A model generated the notes under the pieces. The model did no database searches. It was not told where the DNA came from and saw nothing but the letters and a program-made list of their open reading frames with translations. Positions 23,001 to 34,548 of a DNA stretch of 64,000 nt are shown here, in pieces; position 1 is the first letter of the stretch; each line of letters opens with the position of its first letter. This DNA comes from Pelecanus crispus (lineage: Eukaryota; Chordata; Aves; Pelecaniformes; Pelecanidae). Both the position numbers and the translations under genes were made by a program. The stretch is from the NCBI RefSeq assembly GCF_030463565.1, contig NC_134653.1, forward strand, positions 27,713,150-27,777,149, written 5' to 3'.

Positions 23001-26000
23001 GAAGATCGCCTTACTGGCATTTAAGAGATTCCCACCTGGCACACGCAGGCCACAGTCCCAGAGCATCTTGGCAACTCATTATGAAGGATACTCTGCCATC
23101 TGCACGGGATGAATACTGAAAACGTGGGAAGACAGCATGTCATTAACTGGACCCAAAATAAAATAAGTAGATAGCCCTACACTGACAGTTACTTAGCTTC
23201 ATACTTAATTAAAAACATGAAGTGGCCTCAGACTCTCCAGACGGCTTCAGAATCCACGAACCTGCCCCTTAAACACAGGCTCAGCTCGCTGCCGAGCAAA
23301 CAGGGCCTGATTATGCACACAGGGCCATGGGGAAAAGCTGTGTTTTTCCAGAGAAAAAGCCTGATGAAACTATTGCTCCTATGGCTGTGCCAGCCTCGAA
23401 ACATGTGACTCCTTGTCCTTGTTAGTGACCGACATCTCATACAGAAAAAAAGGCAATACAAGTGCAATTCCTCAGACAGCACTGAGTTGACTGAGTGAAC
23501 GGAGCAGGGTCGGTCACGACAGAGCGGCTGAGCTCTGATGGCATGGGCACAGTCTGAATTTGGGCAGCTTTATGAGCAAGTCTCTGTGGGCAGCTACAGG
23601 AATGGTAAAAGCTTGCAAAGTGTTTTGAGATCCTCTGAAGAAGTAGTATGTATAATTTCCTATCATGGGGTAGCCTAAGGAACAATTCCTACCCAGTTCC
23701 TTACAGCAGCTCACGTAACACAGCATTTTCTTCTGATGGTAGGACATGGCACCTTTCTCCCCATTTTTACAGCTGGGTTTGATTGCTTTTCCTGGGAAAA
23801 GTCTGGTGTCTTCAGGCATGTTAGATGTACATTGCCATGCAGCTGTTTTACCCTGGGACCTGTGCAAGGGGCCCCGCAGAAGGCAGACCTCTGTAGGGCT
23901 GAAAACCCCATGCTGAGCCCCAAATAGTATCACCCCCAAATCTTCCCTGTGCTCTCAGAAAGCAAAAATCACATTTGGCAAAACAAAACAGTTGGTTGGA
24001 GAGGGCCTGTTGGTAACAGCTCAATGCTAATTCACAACAGGCTCTCTGGACCGAGGTGCAGTGTGCTGGGGGGACTGGCCACATGCCTGTGCCCACCCTG
24101 ACGGAGGCTGTGTTTCAGCAGTGACGGGGAACTGTTTTGGAAGGGAACGTGTGAAAGTGGCTCATGTAAATGAAAAGTTGTACATTATAAGTTTAACGCA
24201 AGGCTTTTCCTCTTGCAGGTTTGTGGATTGAGGTATCTGGCCACAAAGCTGTGCTCCTGAACTGAAGAAAAGAGGATGCTCTTCTGTCTCCCCTTTATCA
24301 TATCCGCCTTCCCCAGCCCTCCTGGAATATGCACCCTTCTCCCAGCAGTTAGTTAGCATTGAGACAAGAAGGGAAATACTTAGCAGCCACTTAACACTCA
24401 AGGCTGAGCTTGGCCTCAAAGGCTGCAGTCCAGAGTCAAATGCAAAATATTTCTGTCTAGAGCTCTTTCAAGTTTTCACAGACTCCTGATGTTAGGTGCA
24501 CTGTTTTCCTGTCAACCCATTGTGTTTCCCAGACACAGCTCAGCACTCTGTCCCACTCAAATCCACAAAAAGTACATACTGAAAGGACTTTACAGCAGCA
24601 GGAACAGCTTTGCAACACAGCACAGGAAAGGGCCACCAAGCACCGTGCTGCAAGCGCTGCCCTTCCTCTCCTGCATTGGGGAAGGCTCTCTTCCTCCCCG
24701 CACCTGGGGACACAGCAACCCTGCCAGAACCCACCGGTCTCCATCAGGAGCCATAAAGGATCAGCCTTAGAAAACAGGCAGCAAACAGCTCTGGCTTAAG
24801 ATCCATACATAAATACTTTTATATTTATACACATGTGCACACACTCATATGCAGAGAGAAGCATTATGCAGAGCTTAAAAATTGCTGGCAGTTTACTTAA
24901 CCCTGAACTGAGACCAGAAAAAAATCCTGAGCAAAACAGATTTTGCTGAATGAAAGCCCAGCTGACAATGCTGCAGCAATCTCAGTTAAAAAGCTGACTT
25001 TTTCAGGAAAAAGCAGCAGCCCAAACCCAGAAGCTTGTATCTAAACTTTTTGGACTTTCGAGACTGCAGATACACTGTCATGCTACTTTGGTTTCTGCAA
25101 CAGATTATTTTTGTTGGTGGCAAGCATTTGTAAAGCCATGAAACCAACAGATAAGAAGCCAGACTTCAATCATGCAAGCTTGCAAGTTACTTTGTTTTGC
25201 CAACACAAATTTATTCTATCAGTTTCATAAAGAAGTTTCCATATACTGTTCATCACAGTAAGGTTCTAATCAAAACAGGAGATCAAGAAACTGTAATTGC
25301 CAATCAAAGGAGCTATTTTCAAAGAGCAAATGAAAATTGTTAAGATTTAAAGGTTTGGGAATTTTTAAATAAAAACTGTTGTGAGCTCTACAGAGCTGAG
25401 CAGAGCTCAGCTCCTCCAACATCACTGTTGACTCTAAAGAACTTTTTGAGGGAGATCATTAACATTACCAGAAAGCATGAGAGAAGAGAACAATTATACC
25501 ATACGCAATAGATTTTGATTCAGAGCATTTTACGATACATCATGTTTCATTTTACTAAAATTTGATTACTGCTCTTTTTTCCCCTTTTAGAGTACTATTT
25601 ATAATTTCTTTTAAAAGAACTATAAAAGAATTATATAGCCATAGGATACATACGACTGCATATACATCTCACAGGAAGAAGGGAACCGAACCCACAAGAT
25701 GTCTAACTAACCTTTAGAGCCCGAGCTGAGCTATTTATAGGATCTCCCATAAAAAAAATGAATGCTAAGACAGATTCATGCAGTACAACCCACAAAACAG
25801 TTTCTGAAAGCTGACATAGAGCATTATGATGGGACATAAATAATCTGTAGGAAAGTTTGAAGTCAGTAACAAAGAGCAGGAAATATGTATTCGTTTTAAG
25901 CAGAAAGTCATTGGATAAACTCTGAGCTGTACTTTTCCTCACCCAACTTGTTCATCACCTTGTAGCAAAATGATACTGGTGTCCACAGTAACAATATTCA

Positions 26001-27261
26001 GGTAAGAATCCTTTGACATCACCAATAATAGAAAAAAAGCACCTGTCAGAGTTCATGGACTCCTCCAGTCTGCAGTGGGATGAGGCTGTCATAAACATAC
26101 ATGAATTGACACAATCAATCACAGCTACCACCTTTCCTGCAATCCCTAATCTGTCTAGATTTTTTCCTCCCTTTTCTCATATTGGCAAAGTCCTCATACT
26201 GTGTCGCAGTCATGGGCCAGGGTACAAACTCCAGGCAGGATCACAGACCCACAGCTCCCTCCCCCTACCCAGCAGATTGTGAAATGTTTATGACCGGGCT
26301 CTTATGGCTCTAGAGGTGCTGAATGGCCTTTTCCCCCCTCCAAGTCTCAGCTCCTGATGGGCAGCTACAGACCAACTTTTAGCCGGTTTGGTCCGTAGTT
26401 GTGGATTTTATTGCCCAGTTTGTCTCTTCAGCTCACATTTGTAAGCTCCAGAGTAGATTTTTCCCTGGGTAACACTCTGCAGCTCAAAGAACTCTTCTTG
26501 TTTTTATTACATCCTTAGTGATTAAAGGGATATTTAAACCTCACAATGCTCCCTGCTGTGAATATAAAAGCCTAGCATCATTTTGGATAGACGCGTTTAG
26601 AAAAATAAATTAAAAATTAGCCCTACTACAGTGGACAAATGCTTCTAAGTTGTTAAGAACACCAGGCACTTGAATTATTTAAATGTATTGGTTACAATTC
26701 CTTGAGAAACCAAGGGACGACCCATGGCTTTGAGCTATCTGAACAGTTATACACACAAATTCTACTTGGACAGAGGACAACAGAGGTGTGCAGTGACTGC
26801 ATTATACTGAAAATACTGCATTTCATCTACTTAGGCATAAATTACTTGGATTTCTTCTCCTCTCTAACCCAGCGATCACTAACACACACATAATAGGTAC
26901 CATTCTTAAAAACACAATCTTTGCTTTTGTGATGGCAAAACTGTTTTCAAATGACTGGCACTTTACAGCCTAATCTATGCCTGCCAACCAAATGCAGATA
27001 CAAACAACAATATAATGTAAATTCAACAGAAATATTTAAATTCTGCTAAGAAGAGTGCTGGCAAGTGTGCAGGAGGAAATCGAAGTCACATTTGAGAGCA
27101 AGCATTACTTCTAAGCACAGATCAGATGGTTATCAATAATGATGTCACTGGTTTTGCACTCCCTAATAGTGCAGTTACTGGTTTAAGCTTCTGCAGGGAG
27201 CTACTGATGGGGTCAGATTCGGTGAGAGCTAAGTCTGCCTGCAATGCAGGTTTGGACTCAC
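17001..27261. other. Gene-free interval between TBX6L and the decayed paralog
   Basis: No exon, RNA gene or diagnostic transposon was recognised. It would hold the TBX6L promoter if the proposed first exon is right. A perfect 18-bp palindrome occurs at 20723-20740. Open frames on both strands look random. Confidence 0.5.
20723..20740. repeat. 18-bp perfect palindrome
   Basis: AAAATAAACGTTTATTTT is its own reverse complement and is flanked by further A/T-rich sequence. AT-rich palindromes arise by chance; no function is inferred. Confidence 0.6.
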
Positions 27262-27337
27262 CGCCAAGGAGCTCATAGCACTCCTCCTCCTCACTGCCAG
27301 CTCGCGTTACTGCTCGGTGCTGCTCAGTTTCTTCCTC
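27262..27337 (-). other. Orphan exon-like segment, acidic
   Basis: A strong acceptor (TTTTTTACTTTGTATTAG|GAGG) and donor (GGCG|GTGAGT) bound 76 bp. Only phase 0 is open: EEETEQHRAVTRAGS, EEEECYELLG. Exon 5' of the decayed T-box gene ends in phase 0, so the two could be spliced together. The acidic composition is compatible with the region after the T-box, but there is no clear match to TBX6L exons 7-8. It could also belong to an unrelated transcript. Confidence 0.4.
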
Positions 27338-27899
27338 CTAATACAAAGTAAAAAACCAAACCAGCCAGATCATCACAGAGTGCAAAGAATACTCACACTT
27401 GGGCCATTACTACGACACGCACCTTGTAGCCCACCCTGAGACTCGACTGATGCTCTTCTCATGACTGTGGCATTTAAAAAGGAGCTTTCCTGTTTGGATT
27501 CTTGGTTGTCTACTATTATGTTAACTCACATTGCAGGCGTTGCCTCAGACAGAGCATTTTCAAGAAACCCACAGGACCTAACTTATCTGTGTGACTTCTA
27601 CACTTCGGCCAAGTTGGGCTGAAACCAGGAGACTGGGTTAAAAAAATTATTAGGAGGGAAAAACAGGCAGCAAGATCAAGCAAGTCTTTAGATATGTTTC
27701 ACATGCACTTGTGAAGGACTGGTTATGACAGGACAATTCAGCGTTTAATTTTCCTGCCTCTCCACAATGTTCCTGCCACATGAATTCTGGGTGATCAAGA
27801 GCTAACCTGAAGCAATCTCAGAAGAAGAAATGTTGAGAATACTCGGGCACTCTGGGGAATATCCCACTGCAATGGTCTGATGTTTCAAAGGCTACTACT

Positions 27900-27950
27900 G
27901 GACAAAGCTGTGGCAAAATTCCATTGCAGGATTCTAGGGGTTTTTATTAT
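27900..27950 (-). pseudogene. Possible remnant of T-box exon 6'
   Basis: Minus-strand ATAATAAAAACC... reads IIKTPRILQWNFATAL, weakly like [15 protein letters not shown] of TBX6L exon 6; the DNA keeps CAAT..ATTT.GC in register. It lies in the expected position about 220 bp beyond exon 5'. The match is short and could be chance. Confidence 0.3.
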
Positions 27951-28172
27951 GTCTAGAGTAGGAAAAATTATCAGTTATACTAACTGTATACTGTATAACT
28001 ACTCTACTTTAAATTAACTTCAATTGTATATACTCTAACTTAACAGCATTAGAGTCCAAAACTTCTGCCCGTCTCTCTCTCCCTTCTTATGCACATTTTG
28101 CATTGAGAGATGTTCCTTTATCACAGGCAAAGTCAAAGATGGATGGAGTGAAAAAAAGATGAAAATGGTCAC

Positions 28173-28322
28173 CTTGGAATTGTGATAGGCTGTCACGGTC
28201 ATAAAAATATTTTCTAGGAATGTAAAGGCAGCTATCACGCTCCAGGGTAACGTGTAGGTATCCATGCTGGTCAGCACCACAAGGAACCTGGGCTGGTATT
28301 TGTGCATTAAGTGCAAAATAAT
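28173..28322 (-). pseudogene. T-box exon 5', still open with splice sites
   Basis: The acceptor is TTGGCTCAAG|ATT and the donor TCCAAG|GTGACC, in the same phase as TBX6L exon 5. The 150-bp exon encodes 50 residues with no stop: IILHLMHKYQPRF, VVLTSMDTYTLPWSVIAAF, TFLENIFMTVTAYHNSK. It is one codon longer than the TBX6L exon. Divergence at FPET (FLEN) and YQN (YHN), which are otherwise nearly invariant, suggests relaxed constraint. Confidence 0.85.
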
Positions 28323-29634
28323 CTTGAGCCAAAGACAACATAAGCAATCAGGAGGACTGGACAATGGCATCAAACCTCCTTGCGTCCCTGCAGGCAGCTG
28401 TGGTTTTGGAAAAGTTGCTAGTGTTCTACCTCAGTTTTAAATAACTGCTTATGGACCAGAGGGAGCCTACCAGATTTAAAGAGCACTTGTGCTCTACAGG
28501 ACAGAGTGGAGAAGTTATGACAGTTTGGGAGGACTGGTTTAGATTATCAGATACCTGAGGCAAAAATTTGAAATCTAAGCCCATTAGTGGTCCCCCATTA
28601 TGTCTTTCTGACCTCTTTGTCTTGTATTTCCTCTCCAGGATGGAACTACTCCTTCTCCTCCCTTCACATCATATTGTCAAGGAGTTGTTCAAGGGAGGAA
28701 CTGCTGACTTCTGCAGTTCCTCCCCCCCGCCTCCAGATTTTCCCCTAAGAGTTGCTTAGTATCACTTAAACATTTCATTTGAAGACAGTGATGTTCAGCC
28801 ATATCCACCTATAAAAAAAGCCCACAATAATATTAAGGAGGCTACAATAGAGAGATAGTTTATATAGTTTTCTGCAGTAAGTGTGATGCTTTTGTTCCCA
28901 ACAAGGAAACAAAAGCAGCCAAATATAACCACAGGATGCATATGTGAAAATAGCATATAGTTGAGCAGGGAAGTGTCAGGGCTTCTTTCTGTTAGTCTGC
29001 TGTAAAACGAACTGGTAAAACTACATGTAATTCTTATCACCTCATTATCAAAGCTACCGGGGAACTGGAGGGAGACTGGATGAACTGAACATCAGAAAAC
29101 ATCAGAAGAGCTGGTAAGTAAAACTTCATTGACTGATGGTTCTGTGCACAAAGATGAAATGAACATGTCTGCAGGGTATAAACATACAGATGACAGAGGA
29201 ATTAATAATGCTACAAAGGGATATAATTATCTTCATTAGTAGGGATGAAAATGAGAGAGAAGCAATTTGAGTATCCAGGAAAAAACATATCAGCTGTGCA
29301 AGGGCAGCCTGTTCACAGAGTAATAGGCAAAGCCATTATTGTACTAGACTTTTAAATTATTTTTGCACAAACCAGTGGTATTGCAGAGAACAATCCTGCC
29401 TTCATATGATCAGCAAAGAAGGCTCTGAGATACCTGCTCATCTCTTATTCCTACGATTCTTTGAATGAATACTAAATGAATTCTGGGACCATGAAGAAGA
29501 ATGTGTGTTCTACCGGCATATAAACAGACTGCTTCCCAGTGCAAGGTAACCCAGGTTTACTTATGGATTGTGGATTACAGCACTACACATCTGACATGGA
29601 TTCAAGCAGAGGGGAGCGTCCAGGCTTCTCTTAC

Positions 29635-29778
29635 AATGATCACACTGCTTCAGAGCTTTATTGGTAATCTTAATTCTCTGGAAGGAGACTGGTTCTTTCT
29701 TCCAGTGACTCCTAAGAGCTGCAGAATCTGGACGGAGTGTCTGGTGAAAGGGGGATCAGCCTTCTCAACAGCTTCTCA
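29635..29778 (-). pseudogene. Decayed T-box exon 4'
   Basis: It follows exon 3' directly as TGA then EAVEKADPPFTRHSV, a one-base shift, and PDSAALRSHWKKEPVSF then QRIKITNKALKQCDH. TBX6L has [20 protein letters not shown] and [11 protein letters not shown]. The exon ends CATT|GTAAGA, one T longer than the TBX6L boundary CAT|GTAGGT. About five residues (WNKDQ) at the exon start are missing. Confidence 0.8.
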
Positions 29779-29880
29779 CTTGTAGCAGGCATCGTCCAAA
29801 GGTATGATGTTCATCAGCATCAGGGAGACAGAGCAAGGGTCCGGGCATGAAGCCAGTAGTTGCAAGGAGAGAACATGTGC
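29779..29880 (-). pseudogene. Decayed T-box exon 3'
   Basis: The region reads ATGTTCTCTCCTTGC (MFSPC, cf. MFPQC in TBX6L exon 3), then a shifted stretch resembling GFMPG (cf. GLIPY), and finally LMNIIPLDDACYK against [15 protein letters not shown]. At least three one-base shifts are needed to follow the match. It ends in TACAAG and continues directly into the next segment with no intron. Confidence 0.7.
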
Positions 29881-30184
29881 GTGCACAGCGGGAGAGAGCA
29901 GAACTGAGTGTTGTCACTTCAAGGTTGATACTAGAACTTAGCTTGTGCTCCACTAGAAGCAAAAAAGTGCAACTACCAACAGAACATGCCAGAAAGCTAA
30001 GACAACACATAAAGCCTTCCTCTTTACCCACTTCCTTCATCCTCATTTGTCTCATGGGACGGTAACTGCCCCTCCTCTGAGATAATTTGCTCACACCCTA
30101 CACTGATACATTTCAAAGCTGCCCAAGTTTTTTAAGAGGGCTCCAGATCTAACAGGGTTAGATTAGGTTAATGCTAGGTTAATA

Positions 30185-30237
30185 GTTGGACTGGATGATC
30201 TTAAACGTCTTTTCCAACATAAACGATTCTATGATCT
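30185..30237 (+). mobile_element. CR1 LINE 3'-end fragment
   Basis: Plus strand reads GTTGGACTGGATGATCTTAA, then TCTTTTCCAACATAAACG and ATTCTATGATC, the typical CR1 3' terminus. Only the last 50-60 bp are recognisable. It lies just upstream of decayed exon 3'. Confidence 0.75.
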
Positions 30238-32217
30238 GAAACACTAATCATCCAGAAAGGAGTCAGAGCACAATTCAAGTGAATTTCAAAAAGGAAGAAT
30301 CTTTCATGCTGAAGTTTGAACCTCAGCAACAACCCTGAACAGTGGTTAGGCCTGTCTTTTGTTCAGAATCTTGACAAGGGAGCCCTACTGTCAATTAACA
30401 GGAAATAAACTATGGCAATCATGCTGAATTTTCCCCACAGCGTTTTCTACTAGATGTTTAGGTCTCACAGTATATATACAACTACTTTACTACAGTCTGA
30501 GGTGACAAAAACGCGAGCATATTAGGTGACTCAGATGATGGACCACTTTCTCCTGCCTGGCATTGTCACTGGTGTTATTTGCCGTTGACTCCCAATGGAG
30601 GTGTGACTGCAATCTAAATGTCGCTGAGCCTGGTAGAGCACTCCTCTTCCCCACTCCTAGGCCCAGGCCAGAGTGATGGGAAAGGTGACAAATTATTGAG
30701 CTACTGGGTTTAATTTCCCAAGAAGTGCCTTTGAGTGACAGTGGAGATACATAAAGCCATCAGCCGGTCTTTTAGGGCTGACAAAAAATTGATCCATGGA
30801 TGAAAGAAGCAGTTTCTCTGCAATTCTGAAGCACAAAGTTTACTAGCTGTTTTCCTCTCTGCTTTCAGGGAGCTTCAAACAGCCCTCAAGGGAGAAAAAG
30901 GACTTTAGTTTACACAAACCATATCCGCTTAGTATATTTAACTCATGCACAGCGTTGATGATTTACCAAGTAATTTTCCATGTCCTGACAAACTCCTGCC
31001 ATGGGTAGCTCCTCCCATCACAACTTTCTTTTCTACCCGCTGTTACCCAAGAGCAGTCCAGAAACAGAACATCCTCTGTGCCAAAAAGTCTTCTCCTTTG
31101 AAGACTCCAAGCCAGGGCTGTACTTGCGACAAACAACTGGGATGGACAATACCTCCCTCTCTTCTGTTTCAGCTGTAATGTTCATGAAAGCGCCAGATTC
31201 AGCTTTGCAAACTCAAGTCCTTTTTTCCACAACTGCTTTAGCTCTGGTAGAGGCAGTGGGAGTGTCACATTGATTCTGGAGAGGGCTATGTCTGCCTTTG
31301 CCCAGTACCTGAGGTCAGTCAGTGAGACTGATCTCCCACCTTTCAGTACTGGGTTATAGTCTCTGACCAGTAAAAATGCAGCAGACCCATTGACTCACTG
31401 TTTAAAGGTGACTGCAGAGAATTGAAAGTCCCTAACAAGGGGTATTTAGGAAGGGAACTTGTCAGATAAAAAGTTCTGGTTTAGCACTTACGACCTGAAT
31501 TTTTTCTTGCCTGAAGACAGATGAAAATACACTTGAAGAAATACAGGTTCTTTTTTCCATTTGCAACCAGGATCAGGAAGCTCATAATAAAGGAAATTTC
31601 ATTACTGTTACCTGCATGTCCTAACTGACCAGCTCTGGCTTCTGTAGTGCAGCCATTGTCAATGGTTTTGTGACACAAGGAATTAAGAACAGTTTCTGTG
31701 CAACATCCACGTTAGTTATTTCTCTCTTACATTAGGTGAGGCAGTGACAATGAGCCTACAGTGGGATTATCACAGTTCAAAAGTTATCCGACTAGACTGG
31801 CCTCATGATGTATTTGCCATCCTCAAAACCAAAACTTGCATCTTACCAACATTTTACTCAGCAACATACCAAAAGTATTTAAGCCCCAGTCTATTTCTGG
31901 TTGCAGAGATGAAAGTTATGCTAATGGCTGAAGCTAGTGTGGGAGACAATTATTCTCCAGTAAACCTTCCCTTGGCTGAAGAATCCTGGGTTTCCTGAAG
32001 GCAGTTCTGCCCCAGCTTTTCCAGAAGGTCGTCTTCAGAAATGGAATTAAGCCATTAAAGGGACCTGTCATTTAAATGTATTTGCCAATAAGAGGTCATC
32101 TTAAATAAACCTCAACGTACTTGCGCTCTCGTTCCGTGTTTAGCCAAACAATGTCATAGATTTTCTTCAGCAAATAAACCAGAATTCAGCAAATATAAAA
32201 GCAGCAAAATCAACCTT

Positions 32218-32233
32218 TTTTTTTTTTTTTTTA
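32218..32233. repeat. Poly(T) tract
   Basis: A run of about 16 T, no recognised element attached. A similar run lies at 36965-36980. Confidence 0.8.
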
Positions 32234-33371
32234 ACATCATCCTTCACCAGGCAAAATACTAAATCTACATCAGTATTTTGGCAGTAAGGAAATACTCTCA
32301 AAACAACAGTATTGCAGCAGTAACATCTTCTGCTTTGGAAATGTGTTACCTTGATGTTTATATAGCCACAGGAGACCATTCAACAATGGCAATGTGTTAA
32401 TTCCATTGACATTATCGCTCAAATTCAGTCACAAGGGTTGGCGATTTCTTTTTTTACATGGCTCTTTCATCTAAAAGAGAATAAGGCAGGACATAATGGA
32501 TGGTTAGTAACATACTGTTAAATGGCTACAAGACACAGGAAATTTCAACTGCGGAATGGGAAAAACGAAAAATCCAAGTAAGTCTTGATTAGAAAAAAAG
32601 ACTTGGTTTTGCTGCACTGAATTATCCCAATTTCTCAGCAATCACAGCTAAGGACTCTCCAAAAAACTGAGCATCTTCTACACTTACATGAGCAGACACT
32701 TGTTAGTCTTCTCCAGAATTCAGTTCATGGGAAGCTCTGTGTTATTCACCATGACAAAAACTCAGGTGACTTTCTGTATTGCTCTTGTTTAACTCAACTA
32801 TGGGAGCGGTTCCTAGTGGATATTAATATTCATTCATTCAAAATGAAAAAGCCATAGTTTTAACTTAAATTGGTTAGAAGATAAAATTATAAACAATTTA
32901 AGATATATAAAAATGTCCTAGCTTCAAATTCAGTGGCCATTTGGGGTGGGGTGGGGTTTTGTTTTTTTTTTTTTTCTTGGACAAGTAGTTTCCATTTTAT
33001 GGAGACAGAAAATGGAAGATAAATGGTTAAGTGAAAAACTCATCAGCTAGTGGGAAAGCTCTGATGCACAATTCAGTTCTTTTGACTCCTGTGATTTAAC
33101 CAATAAACCAATGGTGGTGTTATGAAATAGATGTGCAAAGTGAGCACTGACAGAGCTCAGACAGAGCACATACCAAGAATGAGCCAGTTTCTAGTCCATC
33201 ACATTCAGTAAATATCACCAGCTCTGCTGCTGCTGTTCTGAAAGCCACCAGGATTTCTTTGCTGGAATAGTATCAACCACTGAGGATGGGGGAGAAAAGC
33301 TGTTAAAGAAAATTATATTCCTAATAAACACCCTGTCCCAGGGATCACATAAAGACAGGCACCACTAAATG

Positions 33372-33435
33372 GAACTTCATTTTATCATCTCCCTTCCTGG
33401 AACTTATGTAGATAACGTCAATTGCTCTCCAAAGT
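33372..33435 (-). pseudogene. Possible remnant of T-box exon 2'
   Basis: Minus strand reads TLES, a TGA, then RYLHKFQEG and GAGATGAT (cf. [19 protein letters not shown] of TBX6L, where GAGATGAT also occurs in EMI). Small deletions and a stop are needed. Order and strand fit the rest of the decayed gene. Weak on its own. Confidence 0.35.
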
Positions 33436-34396
33436 TCATCTATATGCCATGGCCATCATAATTTCAGGGAGAATGAAGTGGGGAATTTTGACTTCCCTAC
33501 TGCTGCTCTCAAATTAATGTAGCACAATTTTAAAACTATAGTTTGTTCCTGTTTACTCCGATTGATTTGTTATCTAAACCTCACGTTACATTGTCATTTT
33601 ATTTGCACACTCTACCATATCCAAGCCTATTCTTTATAGTCACTCAGTTTCCCACAAATTTCATTTGGGCTGAGACTTTTACCTGCAGAGATACTTCCAC
33701 CTTTCTTTGGCCTTTTGTATTTTTCAGTGGTTAACTGTGAACTCTTGAGTTTGCAAGTCCTAAGGAAGTTAAGTTTATTTTAAAGCACCTGTTTCCAACT
33801 GAAATTGTAGTTGTAGAAATACTTTAGGTCACCGAAGAAATTGTATACGATGTAAACCTACGGTGAAATATAAGCTGATGATGCCCTTTGCTATCTTCAT
33901 TGAAACCTACAGCAGTCATTTATATTTATATTTAGGTACCTTGTTGAATCAGCCCATACTTTAGAAGAAACATTGTCCTACTCCTCTCTCCCTCTTCCCC
34001 AGCAGACTCTGTACACTTGGAAGTAACATTTCCATATTTTCATATTCTTTACTGCTACTTTTCCATTTGTCTTCATAGTACCAGATAACATGACAGTTGC
34101 TGCACTGTGCTGTCTTTGTATCCGAATTCTCATTACTGAAACGTGACCATACACAGAACCTGGGCATTGTAACGGTAATGTAAATATTTCTGAGTTTCAC
34201 TGAAATTGCAAGAAGCTCATCTTATTAAAAAAGCAAAAGCAGCAGGAGTGCATATAAGCACATACTATTTACTCTCTCTTATATTTTAATTCGATTATCA
34301 ATTGTCTAAAAGTGAACTCAATTTAGATGGTAACATCTCCAGAGCAGTCATCTGAATTATGTGCAGTTGTTAAAGGACCTCGTGTCCGCCTCTTAC

Positions 34397-34548
34397 CAGC
34401 TGCCAATACACACGTCCGAGGGGCTCAGCCCGGGGAGTTGTTCTGCTCCGGCCGCGGGAGGGGTACAGCGCTCAGAGCAGGCTGAGCACCTGCCATCCCA
34501 GCTCAGCAGGGACATATTTGTGGCCGAGAGGGAGGCAGGGGAAGACAT
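34397..34548 (-). other. GC-rich exon-like segment, possible first exon of the decayed T-box gene
   Basis: An ATG at 34546-34548 opens a 50-codon frame (MSSPASLSATNMSLLSWDGR, then a Cys/Ser/Pro-rich part ending SPSDVCIGS) and stops at a good donor, GCAGCTG|GTAAGA, in phase 2. The segment is GC- and CpG-rich against AT-rich neighbours, as in promoter-proximal exons. It lies upstream of the T-box remnants on the same strand. The phase does not match TBX6L exon 2 (phase 1), so it may belong to something else. Confidence 0.35.

Larger units (their letters stand above)
28173..29880 (-). pseudogene. Decayed T-box paralog of TBX6L (core exons 3'-5')
   Basis: On the minus strand, three consecutive segments match TBX6L exons 3, 4 and 5 in order. 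Residues kept include LMNIIPLDDACYK, EKADPPF, HWKKEPVSFQRIKITN, IILHLMHKYQPRF and MTVTAYHN. An intron of about 1.3 kb separates exons 4' and 5' at the TBX6L boundary, so this is a duplicated gene, not a retrocopy. Damage includes an in-frame TGA where TBX6L has WNKDQW, several one-base shifts in exon 3', a one-base shift in exon 4' before PDS, and an extra T at the exon 4' donor. The variable stretch MDTYTLPWSVIAAF in exon 5' resembles VegT (MYNSPWGLVQVF). It is either a tandem duplicate of Tbx16 or another Tbx6-subfamily gene. Confidence 0.8.

Noticed and set aside
30380-30450. A possible T-box exon 2' at 30.4 kb (reading KFSMI on the minus strand)
   Set aside because: Similarity is limited to a few bases around ATGAT; the 33.37-33.44 kb segment matches better and is in a plausible position.
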